Source of the DNA: Posidonia oceanica
Lineage: Eukaryota; Streptophyta; Magnoliopsida; Alismatales; Posidoniaceae
Direction: 5' to 3'
Assembly: GCA_037176725.1 (NCBI GenBank)
Contig: JAZBRS010000059.1
Location: 13,689,001 to 13,753,000 of the forward strand
Length of the DNA: 64,000 nt
Shown here: positions 59,640 through 64,000 of the stretch, in pieces
Layout of the letters: each line of letters opens with the position of its first letter
Position numbering within the stretch: the first letter of the stretch is position 1
Position numbers and translations under genes: made by a program
Notes under the pieces: model-generated
Told to the model about the DNA's origin: nothing
The model's input: the letters and a program-made list of their open reading frames with translations, nothing else
Databases searched by the model: none

Positions 59640-60364
59640 ATGGAAAAGATATTAGAGCTGTTTAGGCAAGTTAAGGTAAATATTCCTCTCTTAGATGCAA
59701 TCCAACAAGTCCCTACCTATGCCACATACCTTAAAAACTTGTGCACTCGAAAGAGAACCACTAATGTACCTAAGAAAGCTTTTCTAACAGCCAATGTTAA
59801 CTCTATATTGACAAATCAATTACCTATAAAATATAAGGACCCTAGAAGTCCCACAATCTCATGTACAATATGTAACACTAAAATTGATAAGACTTTGCTA
59901 GATTTAGAAGCTAGTGTCAATCTAATGCCGTACTCGGTGTATGAGCAATTAGGACTAGGTGAATTGAAACCAACTAGGGTAACATTACAGTTGGCTGATA
60001 GATCAATTAAGATGCCTAAAGGAATTGTTGAAGATATTCTGATCAAGGTTGATGACTTTGTATATCCTGTAAATTTTGTGATCTTAGAAACCCAACCATT
60101 GACCAACCTTAAAGGCTAAATTCCAGTTATCCTAGGTCGACCCTTCTTAGCTACAACCAATGCTTTAATCAACTATCGAAATGGTTCAATGATATTAAAT
60201 TATGGTGATTTAATAGTCACACTTAACATTTTTAATTTGGATAAGCAGTTAATCAATGAACCAGATGAAACATTTGAGGTTAACATGATTGAAGATTTCT
60301 CAGAAGAAGAAGACCTAATAGAAGATGAAACTGAATTTAATCTAGGCTACTTTGACCAAAGTTA
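59640..60364 (+). pseudogene. Protease region of the plus-strand Athila-like element
   Basis: VPTYATYLKNLCTRKR leads to LLDLEASVNLMPYS, where the active-site Gly of D-x-G-A-S is Glu. ELKPTRVTLQLADRSIKMP and VILETQPLTNLKG follow. A TAA at 60118-60120 sits where the sibling has Gln, and reading resumes with PVILGRPFLATTNALI, then an acidic tail. Confidence 0.85.
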
Positions 60365-60624
60365 ACCCAATGTAAGACCCATAAGTCCAACAATTGGTAT
60401 AACCCTCCTCCAGAGCACGTCATATCCGAGCTCAGATCAAACCCTAAGCCATCCATTGAGGAACCACCTATACTAGAGCTTAAACATTTGCTTGAGCATC
60501 TCAAGTATGCTTATTTAGGGAAAGATCAGACCCTTCCTGTAATCATCGCAGCCGACTTGACTTAGAATCAAGAAGAGGCTTTGTTAACCGTCCTTAGTGA
60601 GAATAAGGAAGCCATAGGTGGACC

Positions 60625-61984
60625 ATGACTGATATCAAAGGGATTAGTCCAACAATTGTGCAACATCGGATTCACTTGATAGAGGAAGTCCACCCAGCTA
60701 GAGATCCACAAAGGCAGTTAAACCCTGTAATGAAGGAAGTGGTGAGAAAAGACATACTGAAATGTCTTGATAATGGAATCATTTATCCCATCTCAAATAG
60801 CTCATGGGTAAGTCCAGTCCTAGTAGTTCCAAAGAAATCTAAAATTATTGTAATTCAGAATGATAATAATGAACTTGTCCCCACTCGCATCCAAAAAGAA
60901 TAGCAAGTATGTATAGACTATAGGAAGTTAAATGCGGCAACCAGGAAAGACCATTTTCCTTTACTATTCATTGATTAGATGTTGGAACGGTTAGCCGGAC
61001 ATAAGTATTATTGTTTACTTGATTGATATTCCAGTTATAACCAAATTCCTATTGCTCTTGAGGATCATGAGAAGACCACATTCACCTGTCATTTTGGAAC
61101 CTTTGCCTATCGTCACATGCCCTTTGGGCTATGCAATGCTCAAACCACTTTTCAAAGATGCATGGTGAGCATCTTCTCTAACGTGGTGGAAAGATTTTTA
61201 AAAATCTTTATGGATGACTTTTCCATTTTTGGGTCCACATTTTCTGAATGCCTTCATCATCTTGAATTAGTATTGAAAAGATGCATAGAAAAGAATTTGA
61301 CACTCAATTGGGACAAATGTCACTTCATGGTCCAACAAGGCATTGTTTTAGGCCATATCATCTCAAAAAGAGACATCAAAGTGGACCAAGCAAAAGTAGA
61401 CCTTATTATAAATCTTCGTACATCAACAAATGTTAAGAATATTAGGGCCTTGTTAGGACACGCAGAGTTCTATAGGAGATTTATTGAGGACTTTAGCAAG
61501 GTTGCTAGGCCCTTAACCAATTTATTGTCCAATGATGTCCTTTTTGACTTCTCCCATGAATGCCTTAAGGCATTTGAACATCTCAAGAAGGAGTTGACTT
61601 CCGCTCCTATCATTCACCCACCAGATTGGACCCAACCTTTTGAACTCATGTGCGATGCATCTGACTATGCAATTGTTGCTATTCTAAGTCAAAGGATTGA
61701 CAAATTACCACATGTGATTTACTATGCAAGTAAGATACTAAATGAAACACAGCAAAATTGCTCAACCACAGAAAAAGAATTCTTAGCTGTAGTTTTTGCC
61801 CTAGAGAAATTCTGGTCTTACCTAATAGGATCTCACATCATCATCTACACTGACCATGCAGCATTGAAACACCTTTTAGCAAAGAAGGATGCAAAAGCCT
61901 GACTGATTAGGTGGATCCTTCTCCTTCAAGAATTTGATCTTGAAATTAAGGACAAAAAGGGTTGCGAGAATGTAGTAGTTAACT
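60625..61984 (+). pseudogene. Reverse transcriptase and RNase H (Athila-like)
   Basis: It opens with GISPTIVQHRIHLIEE and KEVVRKDILKCLDNGIIYP. Stops follow at 60901 (before QVCIDYRKLNAATRKDHFP), within FID-stop-MLERLAG, and after YYCLLD. From 61117 it is open: MPFGLCNAQTTFQRCM, the active site FMDDFSIFG, LGHAEFYRRFIEDFSK, and RNase H (LMCDASDYAIVAIL, YTDHAALKHLLAKKDA). A TGA at 61900-61902 ends that frame. Confidence 0.9.
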
Positions 61985-61986
61985 AT

Positions 61987-63270
61987 TTGTTCCGTCTAAA
62001 TCTTGAACCATCCAATGACCTTCCAATCAATGATAGTTTCCCTGATGAACAATTATTGGCAATATCTTCTGAACCTTGGTTTGCCGACATAGTAAACTAC
62101 CTAGTGACTGGTAAAAATCTACCAGAGTGGACTAAACAGGATAGATACAAATTCATGTCCCAAGTCAAGTTCTTCCATTGGGATGATCTGTATCTTTTTA
62201 AGTACTGTCCTGACCAGATCATTAGGAGATGCATTCTAGACCAAGACGTTATGAGTGTTTTATCTTTTTGCCATGATCAGGCTTGTGGAGGTCATTTTGG
62301 ACCCAAGGAAACAGCTACCAAGGTGCTTCAATATGGATTTTACTGGCCCACTCTATTTAAGGATGCTTTTGAATACTGTAAGAGTTGTAATAGGTGTCAA
62401 TAGATGGATAAGATCACAAGAAGGAATACGATGTCATTACAATCCATATTGGAAGTGGAGATTTTTAATGTGTGGGGGATTGATTTTATAGGTCCATTTC
62501 CTAATTCTCATGACTATTTATACATTCTAGTGGCAGTTGATTATGTGTCCAAATGGATAGAAGCTATACCATGTAAATTCAATGACAACAAGGTGGTCAT
62601 TGAATTTCTAAAATCATTTTTTTTTTCTAGGTTTGGTATGCTACGAGCTATCATTAGTGACAGGGGCACACATTTTTGTAACTGATCATTTGAACTCTTG
62701 ATGAAAAAGTATTATATCACCCACAAGCTTTTCACTCCATATCATCCTCAAACAAGTGGCCAAGTGGAGGTATCTAATAAGCAAATCAAGCAAATTTTGG
62801 AGAAAATTATTAAGCTAAATAGAAAAGATTGGTCTGAGAAATTAAATGATGCATTATGGGCCCATCGGATCGCATTTAAGACCAATCTAGGAATGTCTCC
62901 ATATCAGCTTGTATTTGGAAAAGCTTGCCACTTGCCAGTAGAAATAGAACATCGAGCATTATGGGCCATTAAACAATTGAACTTAGATTTAGTCACGGCT
63001 GGAGTCAAGAGGAAATGGCAACTGAATGAGTTAAAAGAGTTAAGAAATGAAGCATATAATAGCTCTAAGATTTACAAGGAGAAGACCAAGATATTTCATG
63101 ATAAAGCGATTCTTAGAAAATCATTCTCCATTGGTCAAAAGGTCCTCCTATATAACTCTAGACTCTATTTATTTTCAGGAAAATTAAGGTCCAGGTGGAC
63201 TAGACCGTATGTGATAAAAGTACTATATCCTCATGGAGCTATAGAAATTGAAAATCAAAAAAATGGGTAA
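61987..63270 (+). pseudogene. Integrase (Athila-like)
   Basis: The HHCC zinc region is HDQACGGHFGPKETATKVLQ with CKSCNRC, ending in TAG at 62401. The DDE core has [10 protein letters not shown] and [12 protein letters not shown], then [10 protein letters not shown] (followed by TGA), then [20 protein letters not shown] with the catalytic Glu. Further on are [16 protein letters not shown] and the [12 protein letters not shown]-terminal module. The stops at 62401 and 62683 break an otherwise well-kept frame. Confidence 0.9.
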
Positions 63271-64000
63271 GTCTTCAAAGTCAATAGCCAACGTTTAAAG
63301 CCGTTTTTGGAACTACCCACTGAAAAGGAAGGTGAGGGCATGGTTCTTCATGATCCTCAGTATCTTGGGTAAGTAGTGGTCATATCATGTAGATATGTAT
63401 AAACTATACATAACTTTTCTTTTCTTAACAGTAGAAGCACTCCATCCCAAATCAGATAACATTGTTCTAATTTTAATTGTATTTCATTAATCATATCATT
63501 TATTGCATACATTAAGGACAATGCATGATTTAGGTGTGAGGGGGAGTCTTCTTTGTGTCTTTTTCATTTTCTTTAGTTAGAGTCTTCTATGTGTCTTTTC
63601 ATTTTCTTATTTCAAAAAAAAAAATTTCTTAGATTATTTGACTTGATTTTTGTAAAAAAAATAATGAAAAATTTGAAAAAAAAAAGGGAACTTTCCACAT
63701 TAGTCTAATCAATTAGAAGTGAATAAGTAACCTAGTGTTTGAAGTTCAAAGGTAAGACTGAGTAATTGGGAATCATATGATTCAAAGAGTAGAGACAAAA
63801 TCTGAAAAATAGCATCATCTGAAATATTCATAACTTATATGTACCTTATACTGCACTATTACTCTAGGCCTTAGTTATAGGGAATAAAGGAAGACTTGAA
63901 ACATCTTAGCAATTAAAAAAAAATCTAATAATCACCAAGTAACTAGATATCGTGTCTCAGTAAGCATTGATATTCATGTAAAAAAGTGATTAAAGAATGA
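63271..64000 (+). other. 3' noncoding region of the plus-strand Athila-like element
   Basis: At 63505-63550 is cattaaggacaatgcatg followed by taggtgtgagggggag. This matches a motif commonly seen after pol in Athila-type elements and could include the polypurine tract. From here to the window end the sequence matches the reverse complement of about 12500-13200 in the sibling. No env-like frame is seen. Confidence 0.65.

Larger units (their letters stand above)
55159..64000 (+). mobile_element. Athila-like Ty3/gypsy element, plus strand (continues past window)
   Basis: 5' LTR, an Asp-tRNA-type PBS, leader with GC palindromes, gag, protease, RT, RNase H and integrase in Ty3 order, then a noncoding 3' region. 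RT (KEVVRKDILKCLDNGIIYP-like, MPFGLCNAQTTFQRCM, FMDDFSIFG) and the PBS fit the Athila lineage. No env-like ORF is visible before the window ends. Stops in every domain make it inactive. It is a sibling of 10777-16845. Confidence 0.9.

Noticed and set aside
1..64000. tRNA or rRNA genes, CRISPR arrays, bacterial-type operons
   Set aside because: None seen. The only tRNA-like wording is the SINE-like segment at 27463 and the retroelement primer sites.
63271..64000. env-like ORF of Athila elements
   Set aside because: No frame of useful length follows integrase within the window; the rest of the element is outside.

Overview
The window is nuclear DNA from a flowering plant: GT-AG introns, AT-rich intergenic sequence, and several classes of plant transposable elements around widely spaced genes. 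Family-level matches are recognised from protein motifs I can read; no database was searched. A monocot origin is possible (GC-rich first exons) but not shown.

Three host genes can be reconstructed exon by exon with phases that close. (1) A plus-strand LSM14/DCP5-type mRNA-decapping factor, 7 exons, 3843-9230, 514 aa. (2) A minus-strand long-chain fatty alcohol oxidase (FAO, GMC oxidoreductase), 4 exons, 26431-20661, about 807-819 aa. (3) A minus-strand SAWADEE homeodomain homolog (SHH2-like, RNA-directed DNA methylation), 9 exons, 54009-44947, 351 aa.

Layout: 1-446 AT-rich dispersed repeat; 1007-3070 hAT transposase relic (minus); 3843-9230 DCP5-like gene; 10222-10698 second copy of the AT-rich repeat; 10777-16845 Athila-like Ty3 element (minus) reduced to gag-protease and LTR; 16846-18530 LTR and primer-site fragment of Tat/Ogre type; 18545-20656 Ty1-copia relic ending 5 bases from the FAO stop codon; 20661-26431 FAO gene with a long-inverted-repeat element in intron 2; 26432-31178 repeats, a SINE-like segment and an unassigned possible first exon; 31179-39778 a full-length Tekay/Del-like chromovirus (minus) with both LTRs, PBS, PPT and an extra open frame before gag; 39779-44946 mostly featureless DNA with tandem repeats; 44947-54009 SHH2-like gene whose introns hold a (TA)n-flanked element; 54655-55110 a 90-bp minisatellite; 55159-64000 a second copy of the Athila-like family (plus) with a complete but decayed gag-PR-RT-RH-INT, running out of the window.

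The three genes have no obvious shared pathway. The most unusual items are the basic pre-gag ORF of the Tekay-like element, the pol-less Athila-like copy with its own short coding tail, and a repeated GCGCC-type palindrome pair present in both the LTR and the leader of that Athila family.
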